Positions 1 to 10,188 of a stretch of 64,000 bases of DNA are shown here, one piece after another. Source of the DNA: Desulfobulbaceae bacterium (lineage in GTDB: Bacteria > Desulfobacterota > Desulfobulbia > Desulfobulbales > SURF-16). The stretch spans positions 124,001 to 188,000 of the forward strand of contig JAHLLM010000001.1 of assembly GCA_020444175.1 (NCBI GenBank), read 5' to 3'. The notes beneath the pieces were generated by a model, which worked only from the letters and a program-made list of their open reading frames with translations, did no database searches and was not told the DNA's origin. Both the position numbers and the translations under genes were made by a program. Every line of letters begins with the position of its first letter. Within the stretch, counting starts at the first letter, position 1.

Positions 1-3000
1 TGTCCATGTGCCGACCCTTGGGTTGCTCAGCATGTTTCTTGATGCCGGCCTGACTCGCTTTGTTTTTGAGGGCCGCGAAGCAGGAGGCCATGTGGGGCCT
101 TTGACAAGTTTTGTGCTCTGGGAAATGATGATTAATAAACTCCTGCTCTTTCTTGACAAGGGTTCAAAAGCAGAGAACTATCACATCCTCTTTGCCGGCG
201 GCATCAAAGACGGACTCTCCTCTGCCATTGTCGCCGCCATGGCAGCACCCCTTGCCAAGCGCGGCGTACGGATCGGCCTCCAACTTGGCAGTGCCTATCT
301 TTTTACCGAAGAGGCAGTTGCCACCGGAGCCATTGTCAAACGCTTCCAGGATGAAATCATCAAATGCAGGCAAACTATCCTGCTTGAAACCGCGCCAGGA
401 CACGCAGTGCGCTGTGCGAACAGCCCCTTTACCCGAACATTCCTGCAGGAAAGACAACGCTTGCAGACAAACGGCAAAACCGTTCAGGAAATCCGCTCAA
501 TGCTTGAAAAGCTGGAAAAGGGACGATTACGTGTTGCCAGCAAGGGAATCTCCGTCAATCCCGCTCATAAGGACGACCCGGATGTGCCACGACTGATTAC
601 AATCAATGAGGAGGAACAGTTCAGGCAGGGAGAGTATATGATCGGCGAACTTGCCGCCCTGCAGAGCAGCAGCCTGACCCTTGACGCCCTTCATCAGGAA
701 ATAATTGCAAGAGGCGCAGGCAGGCTCACACAAAAAAGCCGCCCACCCGTTGTCTCACAAGCAGAACCAGAGCAGCAACCATCGGATATTGCCATAATCG
801 GCATGAGCTGCTTCTTTCCCCAGGCTGAAAACGTTGCCCAGTATTGGTCGAACATTGTCAACAAGATCAACACGATACGTGAAATCCCCAAGGAGAGATG
901 GGACTGGCAACGATACTTTGACGCCGACCGCCAGGCCCCTGATAAAATCTATTCCAAATGGGGCACCTTTCTTGACGACGTCCCCTTTGATCCGCTGCAG
1001 TACGGCATGCCGCCCAAGGGAATTTCCTCGGTGGAGCCACTTCATCTCATCTCCCTGGAAACGGTCCGCTTTGCCCTGGAGGATGCCGGCTACAGCAATC
1101 GCCCCTTCTGCCGGGACAGCACCGCTGTTTTTTACGGCGTCAGCGGCTCGGGTGAGCTGGGGCAGCTTTACGGCTTCCGCACCATGCTGCCCATGTTTTT
1201 CGGAGAGGCGTCCTCTGATATCATCAACCATTTTTCCTCCACCCTGCCGGAGTGGACCGAGGATTCATTCCCCGGCATTTTAATGAATGTTGCTGCAGGC
1301 AGAATTGCCAACCGTTTTGACCTGGGCGGCGCAAACGCCCTGCTTGATGCCGCGTGCGCATCCTCCCTTGCCGCCCTCTACCTCGGGGTCAAGGAGCTGG
1401 AAACCAGAAGCTGCGACATGGCCCTGGTGGGCAGCACCGACTGTATGCAGAATCCCTTTACCTACATGTGTTTTTCAAAGACCCAGGCCCTCTCTCCCCG
1501 CGGTATCTGCAATTCCCTGGATCAGGGAGCCGATGGTATTGTTATCGGAGAAGGGTCGGTGATGTTCGTCTTAAAACGGCTTGACGATGCGGAACGCGAT
1601 GGAGACAAAATCTATTCGGTTATCAAGGGGATGGGGGCCTCAAGCGACGGCAGGGACAGGAGTCTCACCGCCCCCGGGGTTAAAGGCCAGATGCGAGCCC
1701 TGAAAAGGGCCTACGCCAAATCCGGTATTTCACCTGTGGAGGTGGAGCTGGCCGAGGCCCATGCTACCGGCACGGTGGCAGGCGACAAGGTGGAGATTGA
1801 ATCCCTCAGTACGGTCTATAAGCAGGCTGGCGCTTCACCAAAAAATTGTGCCATCGGTTCGGTCAAATCAATGATCGGCCATACCAAGTCCGCCGCCGGT
1901 CTGGCAAGTCTGATGAAGATTGTTCTTGCCCTTCACCATAAGGTTCTGCCGCCCACCCTTGGCGTTGAGAAACCGAATAAAGGACTGCTGCCCTCTGATT
2001 CCCCTTTTTATGCCAACACCCAGACCCGTCCGTGGCTTACAAAAAACAAAGAAAAAGGCCGCAAGGCGGTGGTCAGCGCCTTTGGCTTCGGCGGTACCAA
2101 CTACCATGCCGTTGTTCAGGAATACCAGGGCGACCACCTTGGCATGCGAGATGCCGCCCCATTCCAGAAGTGGCCAAGCGAGCTCTTTTTCTGGCATGGC
2201 GGATCTGCAGAAGAGATAGTTGAACAGGTGCAAGCCCTGCAGGACAAACTCAGCCCAGCTCTCCACGTGAACCTTGGCGACCTGGCTTACACCTGCGCCT
2301 TGGCAAGCAAGGCCGGAAAAAAAGAGACAGAAAAAAAATGCAGCCTGGCCCTGGTTGCAGCCTCCCTCGATGATCTCAGGGCCAAGCTTGCCACTGCAAG
2401 AGAAAAACTAAGCCAAGACGCCTCTGACATTGTTGATCCGCGCGGTATTTATTTCAGCGCCAAACCGCTTTATCGTGAAGGCAAGGTGGCCTTTGTCTTT
2501 CCGGGACAGGGATCGCAATATGTCAATATGCTTGCCGATTTGGCCGTGCAATTTCCCTTTATCCGCAAGCTCTTTGAACGAAGCGATATCATTCTTGAAG
2601 GCATCCTTGACGCTCCGCTGTCGGCCACTATTTTCCCGGCCGATGTCTTTACCGATGATGAAAAAAAGGCCCAGAAAGTTGCCCTGGCCCACACCAGGCA
2701 TGCCCAGCCTGCCCTTGGCACAGCGGATCTGGCCATTCTCCACCTACTGCGCTTACTCAACATTCAGCCGGACATGACGGCAGGACACAGTTACGGCGAG
2801 TATGTCGCCCTCTGTGCCGCAGGAGTCATGGCCGAGGATGATCTGATCCTGCTGTCAGAGGCGCGGGCCCGTTTTATCCTGGAAGGAGCAGGAGATAATC
2901 CCGGCACCATGGCTGCGGTGCAGGCGAATTTAAGTGAGGTGGAAAAAGGCGTTCAGGGGCTCGAAGGTGTGTGGATTGCCAACCTGAACTCTCCCCGGCA

Positions 3001-6000
3001 GTCGGTCATTACCGGCACATCAAAAGGCATCAAGGCAGCAGTTGAACGATTCTCTGAGCTGGGGATAAAGGCAAGGCCTATTCCTGTAAGCTGTGCCTTT
3101 CATTCTCCCCTGATGGAGCCAGCCTGTGCCAAGCTTGAAGAGTTCCTGGCGGGCATCTCCTTTAACAAGCCGTGCGTCCCTGTCTATTCCAACACCACGG
3201 CGAGTGTCCACTCCGAAGATGGCCTGGAAATCAAGAAGGTACTTGTCCGGCATCTGATAAATAAGGTGGAGTTTGTCAAACAGATTAATGAAATGTATGA
3301 GCAGGGTGCCAGGATTTTTATTGAGGTGGGACCGGGCAGGGTAATGAGCAGCCTTGTTCAGCAGATCATCGGCGACCGACCCCATCTTGCCGCGTCGGCA
3401 AACCTTGCAGGCCGTTCCGGCTTCAGCCAGCTTCATCATCTCATGGCGCAGCTCATCTGCCACGGGGTTCCGGTTCAACCAGAACAGCTTAATACCGGCA
3501 GGAAACTAAAAAAACTCGACCTGGACAATCTCTCAACATCACCCTACGCCCATCTTTCTCCCACCACCTGGCTGGTGAACGGGGCCGGTGTAAGGCCGCT
3601 GAAAGATCAGCAAAAAACCGGCGGACACGCGGATATCACTCCCTACTCTTTTTCTCACACATCCGCCCAGCAAGAAACAGCATCCAGTAACGATAAGATA
3701 TGCCGCATGACGGATAATGCGCTGTCAGGTAGCGGTCCAACCGGAGCAGTAGAGGGCAAAGCACAGGCCATGTTCGGCTTCCAGAAAATGATGCAGCAGT
3801 TTCTGGCCAGCCAGAACAATGTCATGATGAATTTTCTGCAGTCAGGCACCCCAATAGGTCCGACTGTGCCGCACCCGACCGGCAAAGTCTGCGGACAGAC
3901 AGCTCCATGCAAGAAAAAAACAAAGGATGCAGCCCATCTCCTGCCACGTTTCTTACTGAACTACCAGCCAATCAGCCTCCCTCAGCAGACGCGTCCCCTG
4001 GACAAGGGAAAAACCGTCCTCATTACCGATGACAACCAAGGGATTGCTGCAGCAGTGAGTACTCTTTTAAGGGACCAGGGTTACAAAACCGCCCTGCTTG
4101 GCCACGGCAAAGAGACAAAATCAGAAAAACAGTGCTTTTCCCTGCCGGAATGGACCGAGGAGAACATAGCCAAGGCGACTCAAGAAATAGAAAACAGCTT
4201 AGGGCCGGTGGGAAGCATTCTCCATCTTTTTCCCCTGCAGAAATGGCCGGCATTCCAGGACATGAACGCAGAGCAATGGCAAAGCCGTTTGCATAGTGAG
4301 CAGGCAAGTCTCTTTTTTCTGCTGCAATGCTGCCAGCAGAGTATCAGGCAAACAGGACAGGAAGGGGGAGCTGTGATCCTCTGCGCCTCCTCCATGGGCG
4401 GTACGGCAGGCCTTGACCCAGCCACCATTTCCCGGGACTACTTTCCCGGCCACGGCGCTCTGGGAGGTTTTGCTAAAACCCTTGCCCTGGAGTGGCCCGA
4501 GGTGCGCTGCCGCTCCGTTGACCTCTCTCCTGGGGATGGCATGGAGGCCGTTGCAGCGGCCCTTGTCACCGAATGTACGGCTGACGACGGCCTGGTGCAG
4601 GTAGGCTACCGGAATGGCAGCCGTCTGGCTCCAGCTCTTGTTGAGACCTCGCTTGCCTCGCGAAAGACGGAACCTTGCAGGCCTGAATCGTCATGGGTCA
4701 TCGTGGTTACCGGTGGAGCGCGGGGCATCACCGCCACTATTTCAGCTGACATTGCCAAACGCTATCAGCCCACCCTGATCCTGGCCGGACGTTCTCCGAT
4801 GCCTGCAGAAAAGGAAGGGGAGGAAACCTGCCATCTGTCCCAGACTACGGAAATAAAAAAGGCGCTTATCGAAAAACATAAAAAAAGCGGAAAAGCCTTT
4901 CAGATTGGCGACATTGAAAAAGAATGCGCCCAGATCGTAAAAGACAGGGAGATCCGGGCCCACCTTGCCCAAATGCGGCAATACGGTGCCACAGTTTCCT
5001 ACCAGCAGCTCGATGTCCGAAACGAAGACGATGTCGCCGCATTCCTAAAAAAAACCTATGATACATACGGCAGGCTCGACGGCGTTATCCATGGCGCCGG
5101 CATTATAGAGGACAAACTGTTCAATGAAAAAAAATGGCAGTCTTTTTCCAGGGTTGTCAGCACCAAAACGGATGGAGCCTATTTTCTCAGTAAATATCTT
5201 AAGCCCGATTCTCTGCAATTTTTCGCCTTTTTCACCTCGGTTGCCGGAAGCTTTGGCAATATCGGCCAGTGCGACTATGCCGCGGCCAACGAGATCGTCA
5301 ACAAGCTGGCCCTGTACCTGGACAAAAAATGGCCTGATGTCCATCTCTTTTCCCTGAACTGGGGACCCTGGGCCGGATCGGGCATGGCCACCGACGAGGT
5401 GCAGAAACAGTTCCAGGAAAGGCAGGTAGAACTCATTGGTCAGGCTGACGGCGCCCTGACATTCCATGAAGAAATGATCCTGGGCAGCAAGGGGGAAGTG
5501 GAACTTGTTGTCGGCGACGGCCCCTGGCGTTTTGTGGCCTGCGACGAATCATCGAGAAAAACAGGAATACCCCTGCCATTTTTCCAGGATATCTTACTGC
5601 CCCTTCGCTCAGACGGCTCGCTCGTTCTCAGGAAATCCCTTGATCTTGCAAATGATCTCTATCTGCGTGATCATTGCCTTGACGGCAAAGGAGTAGTCCC
5701 GGCAGCCATGGCCGTTGAGCTTATGGCTGAGGCCGCTCTTGCCGGTCGCCGGGGATGGCACTTGATTGCTGTTAAAAAAATCAGGGTGCTCAAGGGAATT
5801 GTCCTGGACAGTGAGCAAAAGATGCTGACCATCACCGTTTCATCGCCAAGAAAGGGACCTTCAGAGGGAGACATAAGGCTTGAGGTAAAAATAAGCGATG
5901 GCCAGAAATCCATCCCTCATTACAGCGGCACCGTGTGTCTCGGTAAAGCACCTGTAAAGGCTGCAAAACACGCACTCCCCCAAGCCAACTCCCTGGCCCC

Positions 6001-6472
6001 CTGGGGCATGACCGTGCAACAGTCCTATGACAAGTGGCTCTTTCACGGCCCTCTCTTCCAATGCATCGACCATTTTGAGGGATGTACGGAAAAGGAGATT
6101 GTCGCCCGCCTCACCACCTCATCTCCCCAAAAATGTCTGGCAGGACACCCTGCGGGACACTGGCTCACCGATCCAGTGGTTCTTGACGGCGGCCTGCAAA
6201 TGGCCCTTCTCTGGGCCAGGAAGCACTGCAACATCACGGTGCTTCCCTCAAGCTTTAAAGGAGTCCTGCTCTATCGCCCCCTCCATGAAGCGGATGAGCT
6301 CGTCTGCCATCTTCAGGTGGTGGAAAGGGTCAGTAAACAGAGCATCCTTTACAATATGTTTTTCACTGACCGGCAGGGGACGCTTTTTGCCATGATTGAT
6401 CGGGTGGAAGCAACGGGAAGCAGAGAATTGAACCGTCTGGTGGGCCACCAGACACCTGGAAAGAAAGTATAA
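1..6472 (+). CDS. PUFA-synthase-like megasynthase, ER-KS-AT-KR-DH (5' partial)
   Basis: Large iterative type I synthase for a fatty-acid or polyketide-type lipid. The reading frame is open to the window edge, so the start is missing; residue numbers count from a GTG at 8. Domains in order: a nitronate-monooxygenase/PfaD-like flavin enoylreductase (about 1-230, with FEGREAGGHVGP), ketosynthase (about 259-715, Cys450 in DAACASS, His585, His625), acyltransferase (about 828-1130, Ser928 in GHSYGE), an amphipathic Met/Gln-rich helix, ketoreductase (nucleotide loop VTGGARG near 1567, Ser1744-Tyr1757-Asn1761) and a hot-dog dehydratase (HxxxGxxxxP from His1889, DGGLQ further on). No acyl carrier domain is present, although the helix usually lies before ACPs in PfaA-type proteins. 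It ends 9 bp before the next synthase gene. The product is unknown; a secondary lipid or polyunsaturated acyl chain is inferred. Confidence 0.88.
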   Translation, partial: VHVPTLGLLSMFLDAGLTRFVFEGREAGGHVGPLTSFVLWEMMINKLLLFLDKGSKAENYHILFAGGIKDGLSSAIVAAMAAPLAKRGVRIGLQLGSAYLFTEEAVATGAIVKRFQDEIIKCRQTILLETAPGHAVRCANSPFTRTFLQERQRLQTNGKTVQEIRSMLEKLEKGRLRVASKGISVNPAHKDDPDVPRLITINEEEQFRQGEYMIGELAALQSSSLTLDALHQEIIARGAGRLTQKSRPPVVSQAEPEQQPSDIAIIGMSCFFPQAENVAQYWSNIVNKINTIREIPKERWDWQRYFDADRQAPDKIYSKWGTFLDDVPFDPLQYGMPPKGISSVEPLHLISLETVRFALEDAGYSNRPFCRDSTAVFYGVSGSGELGQLYGFRTMLPMFFGEASSDIINHFSSTLPEWTEDSFPGILMNVAAGRIANRFDLGGANALLDAACASSLAALYLGVKELETRSCDMALVGSTDCMQNPFTYMCFSKTQALSPRGICNSLDQGADGIVIGEGSVMFVLKRLDDAERDGDKIYSVIKGMGASSDGRDRSLTAPGVKGQMRALKRAYAKSGISPVEVELAEAHATGTVAGDKVEIESLSTVYKQAGASPKNCAIGSVKSMIGHTKSAAGLASLMKIVLALHHKVLPPTLGVEKPNKGLLPSDSPFYANTQTRPWLTKNKEKGRKAVVSAFGFGGTNYHAVVQEYQGDHLGMRDAAPFQKWPSELFFWHGGSAEEIVEQVQALQDKLSPALHVNLGDLAYTCALASKAGKKETEKKCSLALVAASLDDLRAKLATAREKLSQDASDIVDPRGIYFSAKPLYREGKVAFVFPGQGSQYVNMLADLAVQFPFIRKLFERSDIILEGILDAPLSATIFPADVFTDDEKKAQKVALAHTRHAQPALGTADLAILHLLRLLNIQPDMTAGHSYGEYVALCAAGVMAEDDLILLSEARARFILEGAGDNPGTMAAVQANLSEVEKGVQGLEGVWIANLNSPRQSVITGTSKGIKAAVERFSELGIKARPIPVSCAFHSPLMEPACAKLEEFLAGISFNKPCVPVYSNTTASVHSEDGLEIKKVLVRHLINKVEFVKQINEMYEQGARIFIEVGPGRVMSSLVQQIIGDRPHLAASANLAGRSGFSQLHHLMAQLICHGVPVQPEQLNTGRKLKKLDLDNLSTSPYAHLSPTTWLVNGAGVRPLKDQQKTGGHADITPYSFSHTSAQQETASSNDKICRMTDNALSGSGPTGAVEGKAQAMFGFQKMMQQFLASQNNVMMNFLQSGTPIGPTVPHPTGKVCGQTAPCKKKTKDAAHLLPRFLLNYQPISLPQQTRPLDKGKTVLITDDNQGIAAAVSTLLRDQGYKTALLGHGKETKSEKQCFSLPEWTEENIAKATQEIENSLGPVGSILHLFPLQKWPAFQDMNAEQWQSRLHSEQASLFFLLQCCQQSIRQTGQEGGAVILCASSMGGTAGLDPATISRDYFPGHGALGGFAKTLALEWPEVRCRSVDLSPGDGMEAVAAALVTECTADDGLVQVGYRNGSRLAPALVETSLASRKTEPCRPESSWVIVVTGGARGITATISADIAKRYQPTLILAGRSPMPAEKEGEETCHLSQTTEIKKALIEKHKKSGKAFQIGDIEKECAQIVKDREIRAHLAQMRQYGATVSYQQLDVRNEDDVAAFLKKTYDTYGRLDGVIHGAGIIEDKLFNEKKWQSFSRVVSTKTDGAYFLSKYLKPDSLQFFAFFTSVAGSFGNIGQCDYAAANEIVNKLALYLDKKWPDVHLFSLNWGPWAGSGMATDEVQKQFQERQVELIGQADGALTFHEEMILGSKGEVELVVGDGPWRFVACDESSRKTGIPLPFFQDILLPLRSDGSLVLRKSLDLANDLYLRDHCLDGKGVVPAAMAVELMAEAALAGRRGWHLIAVKKIRVLKGIVLDSEQKMLTITVSSPRKGPSEGDIRLEVKISDGQKSIPHYSGTVCLGKAPVKAAKHALPQANSLAPWGMTVQQSYDKWLFHGPLFQCIDHFEGCTEKEIVARLTTSSPQKCLAGHPAGHWLTDPVVLDGGLQMALLWARKHCNITVLPSSFKGVLLYRPLHEADELVCHLQVVERVSKQSILYNMFFTDRQGTLFAMIDRVEATGSRELNRLVGHQTPGKKV

Positions 6473-6481
6473 GGATACCCA

Positions 6482-9400
6482 ATGAAAGAACTCGACAACC
6501 GGGAACCAACACCAACATCGAAGGAGGATGTGGCCATTATCGGTATGGCCGCTGTTTTCCCCAAGGCTTCCGACATAAACGCATTCTGGCAGAATATCCT
6601 TGCCAAGGTTGACGCCATTGTTGATCCCCCGGAAGAAAGTCTTATCAGCCAGGTTTATGATCCTGATTCAAAGGCCAACGACAGAATATACTGTAAACGC
6701 GGCGGCTATATTGACGAACTGCCGCCTTTCCATCCCTCTGATTACGGCATCATGCCGGTGGCCATTGACGGGGCGGAACCAGAGCACTTTATCGCCTTAA
6801 AAATTGCCCAGGACGCCCTGCTGGATGCGGGTATTCCGGAAAAACCGCTTAACCGCGAACGGACCGAGGTACTCATCGGCCGGGGAACCTTTGTCAATCG
6901 CGGCTATATGACCGCCATGCAGCACAGTGTCACCATTGACCAGACCATCCGCCTGCTCGGCGAACTGCAGCCCCATCTCTCCGAAGATGACCTTGCCGAC
7001 ATCCGCAGCAAGTTAAAAAAACAGCTGCCGCCCTTTTCGCCGGAAACCGCCCCCGGACTCTGCCATAATGTCATGGCCGGACTCATTGCCAACCGGCTCG
7101 ACTTAAAGGGTAAAAATCTCGTTCTTGATGCGGCCTGCGCCACCTGTCTCCTTGCCGTGGAGATGGCTGTGGCTGATCTGCAGCAGCATAAATGCGACGC
7201 CGTGCTGGTCGGGGCCATCCAGGTTTCCACCCATGCCCCCATCCATATGATCTTTACCCATCTGGGCGCCCTGTCCCGCTCTCCCCATCTGCGCCCCTTT
7301 GACAAGAATGCCGACGGCACCATGCTCGGCGAAGGGGTGGGCATGATGCTGCTTAAACGTAAGCAAGATGCAATCAGGGACGGTCACCGCATCTATGCCC
7401 TTATCAAAGGGGTCGGTTCATCCAGCGACGGCAGAGGCAAGGGACTGCTTGCCCCCAGTGTGGAGGGCGAGGAGCTTGCAATGCGCCGAGCCTATGAGTC
7501 TTCAAGCATTGACCCGGCCACGGTGGAGCTGATAGAGGCCCACGGTACCGGTATCCCCCTCGGCGACGCAACGGAGTTTCAGGCACTGCGCAGCGTCTTT
7601 CCCGATGGAAGCGAGGTTGCGCCCCGTTGCGGAGTTGGATCGGTCAAATCCATGATCGGCCACCTCATCCCTGCCGCAGGAGCTGCAGGTCTCATTAAAA
7701 CCGCCTGCGCCATGTACCATAAGGTGCTGCCCCCCACCATCTTTTGCGAGGAGATCAATCCGGCCCTGGAGATTGACAAGAGCCCCTTTTACATCAACAT
7801 GGAAACCCGTCCCTGGATTCACGGCGCTTCTTCCTATCCACGCCGGGCCGGAGTCAGCGCTTTTGGTTTCGGCGGCATCAATGCCCATGTTATCATGGAG
7901 GAATACGTTGAGCCGCAAGGTGAAGAAAAGAGCCTTTCGAGCCAAAAATGGGCATCCGAGTTATTTGTTTTCCATGGACAAACGCGCAGCGATGTCATTT
8001 CGCAATGCCAAGAGTTTCTGGACAAGCTCTCTGTTGCGGCAGAAAAGAAATGGTCCATGGCGGATCTTTCTTTCTCGCTGAACAGGTTGTTCAACGATCA
8101 CCCTTACCGTGTTGCCATCATCGCCTCCTCACAGGAAGAACTTGCCAAGAAGATCAGCCACACGGTGGAGCGGTTGCAGGATGAGAGCCGCAACCGCATA
8201 AAAGACAGAAGCGGCATCTACTTTTTTGAAAAACAACTGGCCAGGGAAGGCAAGCTCGCCTTCCTCTTTCCAGGAGAAGGCTCCCAGTACGTCAATATGC
8301 TGGCCGACCTCTGTCTCTCTTTTCCTGAGGCACGGGCCTGTTTCGACCTGCTTGACAGGGCCTATGCCGACCATCCCAGGGGCTATCTGCCCAGCCACTT
8401 TATTTTCCCCCCCACACCCCAGGCGAAAAAAGAGGCTGAACAAACCATCTTTGCCATGGAAGGGGCGGTGGATGCGGTAAGCACCGCCAACCGGGCCTTG
8501 TTTAAAATTGTTTCCTCACTGGGGATCGTGCCGGATGCAATTGTCGGTCACAGCAGTGGAGAGCTTGCCGCCCTGGAGGCATCCGGGGCCGTTGTCCTGG
8601 ACAGTGAAGAGGAAGTACTGCACTACATTCAGCTGGGAAACACAATCATAGAGCACCTGCAAGAATCAAAAACAATCCCGGAAGGACAGCTCCTGGCCGT
8701 GGGCGGCGTTGACATGAAAACCATCGAACAGGTGATCGGGGAAAGCCGTGATTTTCTGCGTATAGCCATGGAAAACTGCCCCCATCAGTTCGTGCTGTGC
8801 GGCACCGAGCAGACTGTACTGGAGGCAGGCAAAAAACTGCAGAAATCAGGGGCAATCTGCCAGCCTCTTCCTTTCCGTCGGCCCTACCATACGGAACGCT
8901 TTGAACCTGCCCTGGCTGCCCTGGAAAAATTCTTCAGCAGTGCCACATTCAACACTCCCCGCGTTCCTCTCTATTCCTGCATGACAGCAGGACTCTTCCC
9001 GCATGAGCCGAAGGGAATCGGCAACTACGCACGGGACCAATGGGCCAAACAGGTCCGCTTTCGCCAGAGCATTGAAAAAATGTATGATGACGGTATACGC
9101 ATTTTTCTGGAACTGGGACCGCGGGCAAACCTCACCGGCTTTATCAATGACACCTTGAAAGGCAAAGACGTCCTGGCAGTGGCTGCCAATGTCCACCACC
9201 GCCCGGCCATTACCCAGTTGCAGCATGCCCTGGCACTACTCCTTACCAACGGCGTTAACATGGATATCATGGCCCTTTACCGTAATCGCCGCAACAGGGA
9301 TCTTGGCCTGTTTCAGGGTGATGGAAAAGAAAAATCACCAGCAAAACGGGGCATGATTCTTTCACGGGAACTTCCCATGCTGAGCCTGCAGGGTGAAAAA

Positions 9401-10084
9401 ATCGCCCTTTCAGCGTCAGCAGAAAAAGAAACGATGTCAGTATCAACTCCGCCTGCGTCGGATAAAAATACGTTGCTTGGACAATCAGAACAATACACAC
9501 CACTTCAACTTGATCAGAAAGAGGAAGAAGAAATGACCGACAAAGTCATGCTGGAATACCTCAAGACAATGGAAAACTTCCTGAAAATGCAGGAAAATAT
9601 AATGCACAGCTACCTCAATCAGGGCGGAGGAAATGCTGTCGACATGACACACCTCAACGAGCTACAGCCACCTGTCTCCCCCCCAGCAGCTCATTCCGGA
9701 CAACCCGCTGAACCGGTGAAAGCACAGATAGCGGAAACCAAAGAGGTCAATGAGTCGCCTGCACCAGCTCCCAAAAAACCTGAAGCCGAAAAGCCCAAAG
9801 ACATAAGCCGCCTTCTTCTTTCCCTGGTCAGCGAAAAAACAGGCTACCCGGAAAATATGATCGAGATGAATGTCAACATTGAAGCCGATCTGGGCATCGA
9901 TTCCATTAAACGGGTTGAAATCCTGGGAGCAGTGACCAAGCAGCTTGGCCTGCCGGATGATTACAGGTCGGAAAAACTGACCGGTCTCCATACCCTGGCG
10001 GAAATCGTCTCCTTTCTTGAAGAGCAGCAAAAAGCTTCGGCAGAGGGGGCTGCCACTCAAAAAAAAAGTCCAGTGACCGGCTAG
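6482..10084 (+). CDS. PUFA-synthase-like KS-AT-ACP protein
   Basis: Second synthase subunit, 1200 residues. Ketosynthase at about 14-460 has Cys219 in DAACATC, His354 (EAHGTG) and His394 (IGHLIP). Acyltransferase at about 592-900 has Ser691 in GHSSGE. A charged amphipathic helix begins near 1023 and resembles the helix in the upstream subunit. One acyl carrier domain (about 1105-1185) carries the phosphopantetheine Ser1141 in the DSIKR motif typical of PUFA and secondary-lipid synthases. It is the only carrier domain visible in the locus. The gene follows the first subunit by 9 bp, with AAGGAT before the ATG, so they are surely co-transcribed. Its last codons include an A9 run (10059-10067), and the following DH domain continues in the -1 frame, so this protein may also be made as a longer fusion. 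Confidence 0.88.
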   Translation: MKELDNREPTPTSKEDVAIIGMAAVFPKASDINAFWQNILAKVDAIVDPPEESLISQVYDPDSKANDRIYCKRGGYIDELPPFHPSDYGIMPVAIDGAEPEHFIALKIAQDALLDAGIPEKPLNRERTEVLIGRGTFVNRGYMTAMQHSVTIDQTIRLLGELQPHLSEDDLADIRSKLKKQLPPFSPETAPGLCHNVMAGLIANRLDLKGKNLVLDAACATCLLAVEMAVADLQQHKCDAVLVGAIQVSTHAPIHMIFTHLGALSRSPHLRPFDKNADGTMLGEGVGMMLLKRKQDAIRDGHRIYALIKGVGSSSDGRGKGLLAPSVEGEELAMRRAYESSSIDPATVELIEAHGTGIPLGDATEFQALRSVFPDGSEVAPRCGVGSVKSMIGHLIPAAGAAGLIKTACAMYHKVLPPTIFCEEINPALEIDKSPFYINMETRPWIHGASSYPRRAGVSAFGFGGINAHVIMEEYVEPQGEEKSLSSQKWASELFVFHGQTRSDVISQCQEFLDKLSVAAEKKWSMADLSFSLNRLFNDHPYRVAIIASSQEELAKKISHTVERLQDESRNRIKDRSGIYFFEKQLAREGKLAFLFPGEGSQYVNMLADLCLSFPEARACFDLLDRAYADHPRGYLPSHFIFPPTPQAKKEAEQTIFAMEGAVDAVSTANRALFKIVSSLGIVPDAIVGHSSGELAALEASGAVVLDSEEEVLHYIQLGNTIIEHLQESKTIPEGQLLAVGGVDMKTIEQVIGESRDFLRIAMENCPHQFVLCGTEQTVLEAGKKLQKSGAICQPLPFRRPYHTERFEPALAALEKFFSSATFNTPRVPLYSCMTAGLFPHEPKGIGNYARDQWAKQVRFRQSIEKMYDDGIRIFLELGPRANLTGFINDTLKGKDVLAVAANVHHRPAITQLQHALALLLTNGVNMDIMALYRNRRNRDLGLFQGDGKEKSPAKRGMILSRELPMLSLQGEKIALSASAEKETMSVSTPPASDKNTLLGQSEQYTPLQLDQKEEEEMTDKVMLEYLKTMENFLKMQENIMHSYLNQGGGNAVDMTHLNELQPPVSPPAAHSGQPAEPVKAQIAETKEVNESPAPAPKKPEAEKPKDISRLLLSLVSEKTGYPENMIEMNVNIEADLGIDSIKRVEILGAVTKQLGLPDDYRSEKLTGLHTLAEIVSFLEEQQKASAEGAATQKKSPVTG

Positions 10085-10188
10085 AGATCGAACTGACCCT
10101 TGATCTTCAAGGGCATCCCTATCTCCATGATCACAGCCTCGGAGGCCGGGTTTCCCGAGATGATGACGAACTCTATGGTCTGCCGGTC
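10058..10188 (+). other. A9 slippery run and start-less DH coding stretch
   Basis: In the frame of the upstream gene the codons read CAA AAA AAA AGT and reach TAG at 10082-10084. In the -1 frame, open from 10021, the sequence encodes HPYLHDHSLGG and GLPVMP, which look like the start of a dehydratase hot-dog domain including its catalytic His (10132-10134). That frame has no ATG, GTG or TTG before 10189. Either -1 ribosomal slippage on A AAA AAA, RNA polymerase slippage adding one A, a CTG start at 10093, or a homopolymer error in the sequence would explain this. Confidence 0.6.
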